Part shown: in pieces, positions 39,801-54,318 of the stretch
Layout of the letters: each line of letters opens with the position of its first letter
How positions within the stretch are numbered: the first letter of the stretch is position 1
DNA from: Megalonaias nervosa
Lineage: Eukaryota; Mollusca; Bivalvia; Unionida; Unionidae
Direction: 5' to 3'
DNA: 64,000 nt
Assembly: GCA_016617855.1 (NCBI GenBank)
Contig: JAECUM010012890.1
Location: forward strand, 44,033-108,032
The notes under the pieces: model-generated
The model's database searches: none
What the model saw: the letters and a program-made list of their open reading frames with translations, nothing else
Told to the model about the DNA's origin: nothing
Made by a program: the position numbers and the translations under genes

Positions 39801-42800
39801 TGACCTGGTGTCAGGATAATGTGACTGGGTGGGACATCATGCTACTTGTCTGCGGCATGATGCCCCAGTGCTAGACATAACTATCAACTGTCACATTGCA
39901 GACATTGTAGCGATATGACTGGAAAAATAGTTATATGCTAAAAATCCAAACCTCACACCCACACACACCAAGTCCTGATTCAACTGATCTAATAATGAAT
40001 ACCAGGCACCTAAAGGATTTTTTTACCAAGTCCTGACTCAACTGATTTAATAATGAATACCAGACACCTAAGGATTTTTTTTTACCAAGTCCTGACTCAA
40101 CTGGTTTAATAATGAATACCAGGCACCTAAAGGATTTTTTTTAACCATGTCTTGACTCAACTGATCTAATAATGAATACCAGGCACCTAAAGGATTTTTC
40201 TATCAAGTCCTGACTCAACTGATCTAATAATGAATACCTGGCATCTAAAGGTTTTGTACCATGTCTTGACTCAACTGATCTAATGAATACCAGGCACCTA
40301 AAGTTTTGTACCATGTTTTGACTCAACTGATCTAATAATGAATACCAGGCACCTAAAGGCTTTTTTACCCTGTCTGAATACCAGGCACCTTAAGCTTTTT
40401 ACCCTGTCTTGACTGAATGCCAGGCATCTAAATGTTTTGTACCATGTCTAGACTCAACTGAACTAATAATGAATACCAGGCACCTAAATGTTTTGTACCA
40501 TGTCTTGACTCAACTGATCTAATAATGAATACCAGGCACCTAAAGGCTTTTTACCCTGTCTGAATACCAGGAACCTAAAGGATTTTTACCATGTCTTGAC
40601 TCAACTGATCTAATAATGAATACCAGGCACCTGAAAGCTTTTTTCCTTGTCTTGATTCAACTGAACTAATAATGAATACCAGGCACCTAAAGGTTTTGTA
40701 CCATGTCTTGACTCAACTAATCTAATAATGAATACCAGGCACCTAAAGTTTTGTACTGTGTCTTGACTCAACTGATTTAATAATGAATACCAGGCACCTA
40801 AAGGATTTTTACCATATCAGAATACCAGGCACCTCAAACTTTTTACTCTCTCTAGACTTGACTGATCTAATAATGAATACCAGGCACCCAAAGGTGCTTT
40901 ACACTGTCTTGATTTGACTGATGTAATATTGACTGCCAGGCACTTAAATGATTTTTCTCTTCTCTTGACTTAACTGACCTAATAATGACTCCCAGGCACT
41001 TTATTGCCTTTTTCCTGCCTTGACTCAACTGACCTATTAATGACTGCCAGGTGCTTAAACATATTGTGTCCCTGTCTTGACTCAACTGATTTATGACTAC
41101 AAGGCACTTAAAGGCTATTTCCCTCTGTCTTGACTCACCTGACCTAATGATGACTGCCATGTGCTTAAAGGGTATTTTTTTCCGTTTTTACTCAACTGAT
41201 CTATGACTGTATGGCACTTAAAGGCTATTTCCTTCTGTCTTAACTCATCTGACTTAATGATGACTGCCATGTGCTTAAAGGGTATTTTTTCCTTGTCTTG
41301 ACTTAACTGATCTATCCACTTGACTCAACTGATCTATCCAAGGCACTTGAAGGCTATTTCCCTCTGTCTTGACTCACCCGACCTAATAATGACTGTCGGG
41401 TACTGAAAGACTTTTTTCCCATCTTGACTAAACTGACCTAATAATGACTACCAGTCACTTAAAGTTTTTTTCCATCTTGACTACCAGGTATTTAAAGGAT
41501 TTTTTCCCTGTCTTGACTCAACTGATTTAATAATGACAACAAGGCACATGAAGGCATTTTCCTGTCTTGACTTGGTGGAGAGAAAGTCATTCATTCTATC
41601 TGACACTTTATAGATTTAAGATGTAAAGCTATTTCAAGCTATGCCAGTTGTTAGAAAGACAAATATTATGCAATTTGTTTTATTAAAATCTTTTCCTCCC
41701 AAAAGTATATAACAAAGAAAGAAAGGGTAAAAAGTGTAGTAGGTTTCAATACAGTAAATACAGTCATTCCTTCTTGGGACTTTATTAAGATTTTCAGTAC
41801 ACAAGTCATATAATGTATCATACTTGAATTGACTGATGTGCATAAATTTGTCTGGAATGAACTATCTCTTTCATCTCAGATTTAGGAGCCAGTGTTTGCC
41901 AAAAGAAGCCGCCTTGTACAGAAAAGGATTACTTCATGGTTCAAACACCATGTGATGAAAATGAAAAGGCAAGTTAATTGTCATTGACTGTTTTTGCCTT
42001 GTTTTGATTATCCAGCAGAGTATCCAGTTTCTTATTCTTTACTATGACAGGTTTTCCACAGTTTGTACTACATATACATGTATTCATGATCTCATGTCAT
42101 ATTGTGTAAAAACGTGCTCTGAGCTGTCACATTGTTTTGCATATCTATATTGTGTGGTTGAACAGTCAGTAATTGAAGGTAGAGGCCTACCCAACTACTC
42201 ACATATTTTTATTTCTTTTGTTTTGGGTAAACAACATATTACAATGCTAATTATTGTCTGTGATTTTAAAATATATATTAAGATTATTATTATTTGGAGG
42301 TAAACATGTTTATTTGGATCCAAGTTCAGGACATTGGTATTCCTCTGAGTGAAACCTGTTGTACCTGCAGTTTGACATGTTCTTTACTAAAATTTAGAAA
42401 GAGACCTGACCTTGTTTATGAATTCAATGGAAATTTACATTAATATAATAGTATTTCCAGGAAATGGTTATTGCGACATAGGTCAAATGGCGAGGTATAT
42501 AAAGTTGTTTACATCAGAATTATTTATTCCTGTCTTAACATCATTCTTGAGAGCAATTAATTTTTGATATATTTCAGTTAATATTTGAGAGGATTTATCT
42601 TTTTAAATTATTCAATGGAATTACAAAGTGCTCAATAATTCTTTCAGACTAAATCATTCTTGGAATTATTGTAAATTCATTCAAAAATATTTTGAAATAT
42701 ATCATTGTGATACATCAGCACTTGTAGCACATCAACACTCTTCCAGGCTATTGGTACATAAGCATAACCAAAGTTGGAATTTATTCAGAACATCACTGGA

Positions 42801-45800
42801 GTTCATTTGGAATACTCTATATTTTGGACTTGTGATAGAATTTTTAGATCTACTTGAAATTTAAATCACAATACCTTAAGTTCTATTTAAATTTTTGCTT
42901 TGTATTCTTGGGAAATTAATTATTTGCTGAATTTTACTAAACTTTTGGTTTTCGCTCTTTTCTGTTATTTAGTTTAAGACCATAGAGTCATAATAGAGCA
43001 TAGCGTTGAGGGTCTGTTTTTCTGCTTGTGATTTCAGACAGTGCAAACTCTGATAATTTGGCAGATTATGTTTTATGTTGGGTACAGTTTTTACACTCTA
43101 ATCAGCTGGCAGATTATGTTTTAAGTTGGGTACAACTTTTGCACTGATAAACACATTTTATTTAGTGCATCCCCTTTTTATCTACAGACTAGAGTGGTTT
43201 ATAAATGGATTGAACCAAGAATTTGCCGTACAGACATTCAAGGTGCTGTTAAGTTGCCTCAAGATGGAGAAAGTTCAGCTTGTCCCCCATGTAGTCCAGG
43301 GATGTATAGGATAAACAGAACATGTGAATTTTGTCCCCTCAACCACTATTCAGATGGAATCAGTGGGTGCAAACAGTGTACTGTGAACACTTCACCTGAC
43401 TATGAGTACAACTACAAATCATTTAGCACACTGCTGCCTGATATGACATCTGAGTGTGTGACACTGCAAGGTAAGTAGACTCAACAAATAATAATGCTGT
43501 GAGTCCAATTCGCATATGTATCCTATATTAAAAAGATAATTACACGCACTCAGACCTGATCAAGCACAAATGCTGCAGCACAGGTGAAACGAAAGGCAAT
43601 TATACTAATATGACAAAAAAATACCAAAGAAAACAAATTCACTTTTGAAAGAGACTTAGAATTTCAGTACATCCATTGTTTTTATCTACAACGGAATCAT
43701 AGGTGTCATAGATATCTCTTTTCCAACAATATTGTTGTCAGTGTAGGTAGTATAGTCATCAAAATTAAAGTTTTGCAGTTGGCTCAGTTTCTCTTTACAG
43801 TCATGAATCTCTGTTTATTTATCCTGAGGGGTACCACTCACTATACTAAAAGCATATTATGAAGACATCTTTTTGGATTCCATTTATTAGTTGTTAGCAT
43901 TACTGGTTATCCAGAAAAGATCAATGACCTATTGTCCATCATATGTCCATCTGTAAATTCAAGTTTTTAGTCACTACAGAACTGTTCCTAAACTACTGGA
44001 AAGATTGTCATGTATTTATAGGCATATCTTCATTCCATGGTTTTGTTGGTCCTGAATGAAACTGGTGCACATCAGACAAACAGTATGGCTGCCTTTTATG
44101 CAGTCTTGAAAATCTTTTATTATTATTCTTTCAGAGTGGATTGTCATGTCGACTTAAAGACTTCTTGTGATGTCTAGATGGACTTCAGTGAGAATAGTAC
44201 AAAGCTAATGTCCAATATATCTGTCATTGTGGCCACCTTGAAAGTCTTATTTTTGTTGATTGTGGTGGTGTAATTGACATGGGGTTATCTCTAGCTGCCG
44301 CTGCAGCCATTTTGAAGATAACTGTATTTGGCAGATTAATACACATTTAATGAACAGAATACCTTGCCTTATAATACATAACACATGGCTAACTATAGAC
44401 AGTGTAAACACAGAACTGTTATCATATAATGGACCTGTAGACTTAGAGCTGTCATAATATGATGGACCTGTAACCCGTAACTCTCACCATATAAATAAAT
44501 AGACATGTAGGTCCAGAGCTGCCATCGTCTAATGGACCTGTTGACACAGGGTTGTCGTAATATAATGGACCTGTAGACCCATAACTGTCATCACATAATG
44601 GACCTGTTGACACAGGGCTGTCATAATATGATGGACCTGTAACCCATAACTCTCACCATATAAATAAATAGACATGTAGGTCCAGAGCTGCCATCATCTA
44701 ATGGACCTGTTGACACAGGGCTGTCATCACATAATGGACCTGTAGACCCATAACTGTCATCACATAATGGACCTGTAGACCCATAGCTGTCATCACATAA
44801 TGGACCTGTAGACCCATAACTGTCATCACATAATGAATCTGTAGACCTAAAGCTGTAAGCATGTAATGGACCTTTTGGCCCATAACTGTCATATATTAGA
44901 CCTGTAGACCTAAAGCTGTAAGCATGTAATGGACCTTTTGGCCCATAACTGTCATATATTTGACCTGTAGACCTAAAGCTGTAAGCATGTAATGGACCTT
45001 TTGACCCATAACTGTCATATATTTGACCTGTAGACCTAAAGCTGTAAGCTTGTAATGGACCTTAGGACCCAAAACTGTCATATATTTGACCCGTAGACCT
45101 AAAGCTGTAAGCATGTTATGGACCTTTTGACCCATAACTGTCATATATTTGACCTGTAGATCCAGAACTGTTGTATAGAGGACCTTTGGACCTATGACTG
45201 TCATATAATGAACCTGTAGACCCAGAGCTGTCATCATATAGTGGGCCTGTAGATCCAGAGCTGTCATATAGTGAAACTGCAGACCTATGACTGTCATCAT
45301 ATAGTGGGCCTGTAGATCCAGAGCTGTCATATAGTGAACCTGCAGACCTATGACTGTCATCATATAATGGACCTGCAGACCTATGACTGTCATCATATAA
45401 TGGACCTGTTGACCCAGAGCTGTCATATAATGGACCCAGATCTATCATCATGTAATAGATCTGTAATAGATCAGGTTCATTCTTCTGAAACATTATGGAC
45501 CCATGTTTAAGGCAAGAAAATGGTCTGTATTGAGCATTGTTGGATGCATGTTATACATAAGTAGATATGGTAGTACAGTCAGAGAACATTCACTGTGTCC
45601 AATTGAAGATTAAAAAAACTTTGAATATCTGAAATCCAGAATAGCCAAGTATTTCAGTAATTTTTTATTTCCAGATAAAGACTGCAGTAAAGAATCTGGC
45701 TGGTTGCCTTTTGGGGACCACCTCCGTTCTCACTTTGGTCGGAATGAAAATGCTTATGTTATACTACATTTGAAAATCCCTGGATTCCGAACTGCCAGTG

Positions 45801-48800
45801 GACCCTCAGAGGGAAAGAGTGCGGTGACTGTTGGGGAAATTTCATTTGAGTTTGAGACCTCAGGAACAGATTCTTGTCAGCTTCTCTTTATTGTGGTAAG
45901 ATGCAATTCAAGTTGTATTAGCAAATAATGCTCATCCTTATTTTTGCTTTGTTACATATTTTTGGAACATCTGCCTTGGATGCTGGAGGTTGTGGGCTTG
46001 AACTCCTGGCCAAATCATGCCAAAGACAAAAATAGTACTAGCAGCTGCCTTGCTTGGCACTCAGCATTAAGAGGCTTGTGTTAGGACTGGTCAGGATAAT
46101 GTGGCTGGGTGGGACATGCCCCAGTACTAGACATCACTATAAACTGCTACACTGACATGATGGTGATATGGCTGAAAAATTGTTAAAGCTTCATTAAAAA
46201 TCCAAATCACACACAGACACAGTTTTACAATATTGTTGTTGCTGTTGATGTAGGGTTTAACGGCATTTTTCAGAACAAGATAGGCCATATATGGTGGCCA
46301 GTATAAATGGTGGAGGAAGAACCTGGGAAAACCCCGGAAAGAACCACTGACCTACGAGAAGCTACTGGCAAGCTTTCTTACATACCCACATTGGCCGAAC
46401 CTGAGACTTGAACTCACGCAGAGAGAGGTGAGATGGCAGTGATTCGTAATGGTGAGCGTTTTAGGTCACTCGGGCCCCATTTTGCAATATATATATATAT
46501 GAATATACACACCCAACACATGTTCCCTCTTTACCCTGTCTTTTCTGATGCCAAAAGGTAATTATGATTTTTATATCCACAACCTAAGGTACCAAAATAA
46601 AATTTCCACACAAAAATGTATGTAAACATGGGGGGGAGGAGTGCCAAAGTGTCAGAAAACCTAGGGTTGTGTCAGAAATGTTAGAAAACTTAGGCTGGGG
46701 CTAGATCAACAGTCACTTTGAATAGTGGACATAGTTATTTAAGCAGACAAGGAAATTACAGAATACCATGCTGTAGTTTGACTAATGACCAATTCAAAAC
46801 GTGTAATGCTGGAACAGTGAATATTTGTTGCATAAGTTAAATATATCATTGATGATGCTTGTGGTACTGATGCATGTTCGAATTTTTGTATCCAGTAAAT
46901 TACCTAATCACATTAATTTTAGGAAATAACCTCAGCTACATCTGAAGCTAGCCTTCCGTGAAAGATGACAAAATGTTTCTGTCTGTATAGTGTGTAAAGG
47001 GAAGTAACTCGGATTACCTCTCCTTTAGGTAGCCATGTTTATCTCTCGTGTTGACCTTTTGAAGCTTTTTGCTGAAAGACTGGTAATAGTGTCTCCAAAA
47101 CTCCGGTGGAATTTTGCATACTTTTAGATCATACAGCAAATTTGTTCAGTGGTTTAATAAGACAAAATGGTTTATATTCCAGGTTTATACAACATTTGTA
47201 TTGTTTTTGGTGAATTTAGTTACATTTCTGCTGTACATTACTGTTAAAATGATATCACTCGTTGTAACTCATTTGATGTTGTGAACATGTTATTTTGATT
47301 TTGCACTGTTAAACTTGTTTTTATTATGCGTTTCTTTATAGGTCTTCTCAGTAACTCAGGTTCACCTAATATGTTTATTATATTTGTCATTTGCACTTGT
47401 TTTTTTTCTATGATTTCAGACATGTCATGCAAATGCAAGAAATACAATAACTTCAGATAATCATGACATATGCCTTGTGTGTCTTAAATGTTCATGATTA
47501 CACCAATGCAGTGTATGTGTATTGTGGGCTACATTCTCACCCTGCTGGTATTAGGCACATACCAGTGCTTGTGCTTACCACCTGAATGTGCCTAGTCTAG
47601 ATAAAGACATAACTGCCATTAACATGTCTGCTTTCGTCTGTTATAAGGTGGAGACACAGGTGTTTCACAGTCTATCAAATTTAGTGAGTATTTTCAGGTA
47701 AAATTTCTACCAAATTAATTTAGTGTTGCTAGCAATGTTTTGTCTAGCTGAGAATGCAGGGAGTGACCATGCTTGGGAATTGGTGTGTGGTATAGCAGAG
47801 TTAGTCAGCACACCATGTGACATAAATGGCCCTAACTGCTTCCTTGATCTGGTGAGAAGAGATGCTTTTGTTTTGTGATCTCTTAAACCCCACCATTCAG
47901 CGATCCAGTGATGTCTCCCTGTCAGTTGTCCCCATTGTGTATGTTTAACAGGATTCCACTCAGTATTAAATTCAGCCATCCACATCTTTATTTCAGTGGT
48001 ATAGTATGCTGACAGACAAGACAAAACTACAATGTTGATGAAATTTGACCTGGAACTAGCCATTGGCATTGCTAGTCACATGACCACCCAAATCATGCAA
48101 CCTACATATCCATGACATCAGAGGTCCATTAGTCACATGATATAAACAATAAACCAATTTCCAATGTTGTTGTAAACAAAATTTGAAAATATTAATGAAA
48201 GTCATGTAATGTTTGTAAAATCAAAATGAATGTACACTTAATTCTGAACACATTTATTCTGAGAACAACAAATGGAACATGTCAGTAATGCAGCAACCTG
48301 GAGAAAGCCAAATTTAGGAAGCATTGAGCATGTGTCAACACTGTTTTTGTTGGTATCTTATGACTGTTGCATTAACGTGATCTCTGCTTGGTAGACATGT
48401 CTTTTAAAGTGGGGTAATCACCTATAGATGCAATTTAGAATTTTCTTACCGTTTTAATATGAACTCGATCAAAGTACCCTGGCATATATATTTAAAAAAA
48501 ACTGCATTCACTGGGTACCATGTATGTTTAAATGGAACAGCCCTAACTACTATGAGGCATGAGTTTTTACAGTCAAACATTTCTCCACCAGCATGTGTGT
48601 TTATTCACAATTATCCTGTACCCAGTTTATGCATAAAAATATTCAAACATGGACATGACGGTAAAAGGATGGTCCGCTGACTGAACCACAGTTGGACTTG
48701 TACAGTTGGCTGACAGGTCTGCCAGCCAAACAACAAGCTTTACTGGAATGTATTCAATCACCAATATAGCAAGCTGACTGACCAACCAGCAACGCAGATA

Positions 48801-51800
48801 TGTGCTTAGCTGAGAAGGCTGGAAATGATCATGTCTGGGATTTGGTGAGCTGTATCACCAAGGAAGTGAATAAGGAAGCCCATCACAGCATCTTTGCATT
48901 TTCTTCCTTTCAGTTCTTCCCTTCTGTTTACAGGTCAAATTGAGGAGACGAGAAAGCAGATGATACAAGAGTTACCCCTACAACATTCTGGGCAAACTCC
49001 CATAACTACATGATCCTTTCAGGGAATGTTCCAGAGACAGAAAAATTGCTGTCAGAAATATACTTGAAGCTTATCTCAATGACAACAAAGTAATCATGGC
49101 AAAGCAAACTGTAGAAGATCATATACTCCTACCTTTTGCAGGCAGGCACAGAGGAAAGAAAGAAAACAAAGTTTCTCCTCCTCCAGTCCTCCCGCTGTTG
49201 TCAGACCTTCTTCCCCTCGTGTAAAGCCTAGGATGAATAATCAGTGTGGGAAAATTGGGTCCTATCCCCTCTCAGCATTATATCCATCTAGGTATAGAGT
49301 TTTTAACACTTGGTATTAAATGGTATTTTTCTCCCAAAGGCATCAAAAGTATAATTCATGCATAGAGAGGGTGCCAAACAAGACATTTATTTCTGTGAGG
49401 GACTTCCTTAAATGCGGCAGGAAACTTGTTACACCTTGGATGCTTTTACATATGCCCCTAAGGGGCCTCAGTTGACCTTGTGGTCTAAAGCACTCACCTT
49501 TACCAGTCACTGCCATCTCACCTTTATCCATATGGGTTCGAGTCTCAGCCATCACTCATTGGTTATAAACCATTTTGAGTATACTTTTTTATCATATAAC
49601 CATTTAGTGGTGCCATATAGCCTTACAGTTCTGGTGCACCATAAAGCCCACAATCATCCAACCAATCAATTGGGCTCAGCCAAAGTGAGTATGTGAGAAA
49701 ACTTGCTGGTTGCTTCCTGTGGGTCAGCATTTCTTCTTGGTGTTTTCCCAGGATCTTCCTCCAACAGTTAAATGGGCTGCCATGTATAGCCTATCATGTC
49801 CAGAAAAATGGCATTAAAGCCACAACAACATGTGTCCATTACAGATGGCCATTTTGGATTAGTGACAATTGATCTGGATCATCATGTTATTTTACCAATG
49901 TCAGAAACTTCCTTATACAATGACAAGACAGGAAATGTCTAACGGCAGGAATTCCCCTTAGAAATCACATAAGTATAAATTACGGTTTGTACAGAGGTCA
50001 GGTTGAGGAGTACACTTGCTACTGGACTTACTGATGGTCAGTAGCAAGTGAGTGCTTGTTGAGAAGGCTTTCCATAGAATCCTTTTGAAAATGAAAGCCA
50101 TTCTTAATGCCTCCTATGTTTAGGTGGAAAGATGGTCTTAATAATGTTGGACAATTCAGTCATGGCTACAGAGCTGTTCAAAGAAGGAGGGATGAAATCA
50201 TGGTAAGGGATTACATTCATTGGTGTGCACAGTATGAAATGAATGCTTGAGTCTGACACATATTGGGCCAGCTAAATTTATTAGCTGTCTCTTGAAGGAG
50301 AGGACAACTACTTCACACATGGTGGCCACTCCATCAATATTTATTTAGGTCTGTGCCCTATGGGGCCAAACGGTGAAAGAACTGTTTGTTAGAAGGTGAA
50401 ACAACAAATTGCTTCCCTCATTTCTGGACACAGTTTTGGCCATCGATGCTCCTTCCATCAGCTTGTAGGTAATGTGGCCATATACCTTCCATTCATCAGT
50501 ATCAGTATCTATTCTATTGTAAAATGAAATAAAAAGATGAAGGGCGCAGGCTATAAAATAGTTTTGTTAACCCCTCTATGATTGGACAAATCCAAGATCA
50601 ACAATCGGCTTGTCTTAGTGACGGACATACCCAGGAAAGTCATAGGAACACCCACTCTGCTAAAGCTGATGAGATTGCCACTATTCCATCCATGCCCTTA
50701 GAAACTCCATCACACTTGGCTATTATAAGGCATGCCTTGTACAAAAAGGAGTTTGAAACTCTGAATGCATATGAGGGAAAATGGCACATGTTTAACGATG
50801 GTGTCATATCATTAATATCACACAACTCTCTACTTCCATTCCCCAACTAGCTGACATCTTTTTTTTATCTTTGAAGATAAGGAATTGGCCTCAATCACAA
50901 TAAAGGGAAGCCATTCCATGATTTCAGACACATTCAGGCTTCTTTGAAAAGACGATATTGAATGCAACAAGAACTTTTCCAACATGCTCTCCAATTTGGA
51001 CATATCCAGACCATTCACACTTAATTTCCAATATTAAATCTCTCTTGGGTCTTGACATGGCTCAACTCATCCAAGTTCAGGCCACTTCCACCTCACTGAA
51101 ACAACTATCTTATAAGACTTGGTTTGCTGGCTTCTGCATGCAGGGTGAGTGAGTTATATGCCCTTTCCATGGATCTCAGCTACATGTAGTTCCACTCTGA
51201 TGGTTCAGTCCTTTTAATGATGCAACCCAGTTTTATTTCCAAGAACAATTTGCACCAGGCAGCTAGCAAATAACTATTTGTGCCCACTCGTCAATTAATA
51301 TGTTGAGAGAAACAAAGTTGCAAGATCATGTATGCTCTTATATATATAAAGAGAGAGAGAGAGAGGATGGGGGAGGGAGTAAGTCATGTTTTCATCTTTC
51401 AGGAAGTGCTAGATTTGGGGTAATCCTAATGTGATTGGATAAGTATTATCAGAGAAATACAATTTAATGAAACTCTTGTTTTCTTAGAGAAATTTCAGAC
51501 TTTGTGGTTGCATGTTCTGCAATCCATTCAGATTACTTATATTACCTTGTGAGCATTTTGGTCTGCCTACTTTAACAGATACAGAGACGTAAGGATCACT
51601 TTCTCTGAAGGTGGCGATAACATTGTTATTGTCACTTAAGACATTTTATGTGAAAGAGTTTTGATAGCCATGTACCATCATACTGTGCTTGTGACATAGT
51701 ATTCCATTAAACCATTTACCATACTATGCTGGTGACATAGTATTCCATTAAACCATTTACCATACTATGCTGGTGACATAGTATTCCATTAAACCATTTA

Positions 51801-54285
51801 CCATACTATGCTGGTGACATAATATTCCATTAAACCATTTACCATACTATGCTGGTGACATAGTATTCCATTAAACCATTTACCATACTATGCCGTTGAC
51901 AGCATTCCATAAAACCCTTGCTAAAGAGCATCTGTAGTCATGTATGTTTATATTGGGTGCAGTGGATATCAGTGTATGACAATATAAATATTTTATGTTG
52001 ATTTTTTTTATTTTAACTGTATTTTTGATAAAGAATATCAAGCCTAAACATGTTTGAAAAATTATGCTTTTTTATGAATTCAGGCAAAAGGTCAAGACAG
52101 TCAGTCACTTAAACATCAGTGGACCGGGACTAATAAGAAACAGCGCTATGTGTAAGTTAAATACATTCATTGTGTAACTTCTCATTTCCTATGTTCTGTT
52201 TGGTATAATTGCCTGAAGCTGTACTCGCAAATATATTACATCATATGATGTGTACATGCAAAGGAGATATAAGATTTCCACAGGCAGACCTATCAACTAT
52301 TAGGAGTGCTCTATTTAAACCAAATTTTTCTGTGAACAAAAAAGCTAATGCTTTGTTGAAATCGTCCAGCACAATTTGTATTCAATTAGAAATAACTTAT
52401 AAAATGCTGATCAGATTGAGTCCCTTTTTCACGGAAAACATCATCATGATAAAAAGAGCGTTCCGGTTTCATGTAGGTATCATAACAGGTTCAGTTGACA
52501 TTAGGTAAACAAAAGCATAATGGATGGTATAGCCAAATATTTTTGAAATAGGCATGTCATGGATGGAATACAGACCTGCCAACCCTTACGATTTCGCCAT
52601 AAGTCTTAAGAAAATTACCCTTTAAAAACGAACTTACGGCATAAAAGCAAAAACTATTAAAAAAATGATCATTGCTGAAAGATCCGGAAAATTTGTTCAT
52701 CTGTGTTTGATTTGGATCCGGGTTTCATATTAGAATTAGTGAAATTAGTCAGGGAACCAGACTAACTTTACAGCAGAACCTCAGACGCTTTAAACTGCAC
52801 CTATTTGTTCATGTGAAGTGTCTGCATGATCAAACTGTTGATTATATAATTTTTTTTTAAAATGGTGTCCAGCAAGCAATGCAAAAATGAAATGGAAAAT
52901 AAGCCTCTTGAAAAGTGATAATAATCAACAAAGAAAAAAAAGGAATATTCAGATTCTTGTGAATAAAATCTGGAAGGGACACAATTACATTTATTGGACA
53001 TCACGTGCCAATTTGAGTATGACTCCTGATGGGAGATATGATTGACGTTGTCAAGTGAAATGGAAAAAGAATTTCCAAGAATTACGTCATGTCGAGAGAT
53101 AGCAACAAGCCATTGACCTGCATAGGGTTTGGAACTAAAGTTTGTGCAACTGTACTGGTGGTAAATAAAGTCTACGCATACTTTACAAACTTTTGAGTTG
53201 AACATAATGTTTATCTTCACTGCATGTTTCAAATACCGAACTTTTAATTACATTTTCCAGCTTTACAATAGCAGTTTATGATATTTTTTTACACCTTACT
53301 GAAAACTGGTCAAACTTATGAAAAAAAATCAACTGCCTTACTGAGACAGACTTGTCATGGTGGACAAGTCTGGGAATAGCCAGATATGTTTCGGATAGGC
53401 ATGTCATGGATGGAATAGCTGAATATGTTTCAGATAGGCATGTCATGGATGGAATAGCCGAACATGTTTCAGATAGGCATGTCATGGATGGAATAGCTGA
53501 ATATGTTTGCAATAGGTGTGTCATGGATGGAATAGCCAAATATATTTGCAATAGGCATGTCATAGATGGAATAGCTGAATATGTTTGCAATAGGCATGTC
53601 ATGGATGGAATAGCTGAATATGTTTGCAATAGGCATGTCATGGATGGAATAGTCAAATATGTTTGCAAAAGGTATGTCATGGATGGAATAGCTGAATATA
53701 TTTCTGATAGGCATGTCATGGATAGAGTAGCTGAATATGTTTGCAATAGGCATGTCATGGATGGAATAGCTGAATATGTTTACAATAGGCATGTCATGGA
53801 TGGAATAGCTGAATATGTTTACAATAGGCATGTCATGGATGGAATAGCTGAATATGTTTCTGATAGGTATGTCATGGATGGAATAGCTGAATATGTTTAC
53901 AATAGGCATGTCATGGATGGAATAGCTGAATATGTTTACAATAGGCATATCATGGATGGAATAGCCAAATATATTTGCAATAGGCATGTTATGGATGGAA
54001 TAGCTGAATATATTTCAGATAGGCATGTCATGGAATCAGGATTGGAAGATATTTATTAATTTTCACATTAGCACTTTAAAACATCATGTCCTGTAGTTAA
54101 ATTAATTACTATGATCTGTCCAGTTTCCTGCTTTTGTTGTTTTTTGTCTTGCCTTGCAGTTCATTGAATCACCCTGGAAACTTATCTCAAATTTAACAGT
54201 AGCAAGTATGCTAGGACTGAAGCACAAAGCTAGTTCATTTTATTAAGATATTTGGCAATTAATTTGTCTTTTCATTAATTGCTAC

Positions 54286-54318
<33 letters not shown>

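Noticed and set aside
38940..41570. CRISPR-like array
   Set aside because: Units are contiguous and diverge gradually with no unique spacers; the context is a eukaryotic intron.
44698..45493. Met/Thr/Gly-rich minus-strand frames
   Set aside because: 33-bp minisatellite translated; no gene evidence.
50125..50200. Candidate ELAPOR-like exon between exons g and h
   Set aside because: In the required phase the sequence after the acceptor-like tttag reaches a stop within six codons, and exon h already joins exon g in phase and alignment.
53352..54059. 235-codon plus and 172-codon minus frames
   Set aside because: These are translations of the 39-bp repeat; the period is a multiple of three, so frames stay open without selection.
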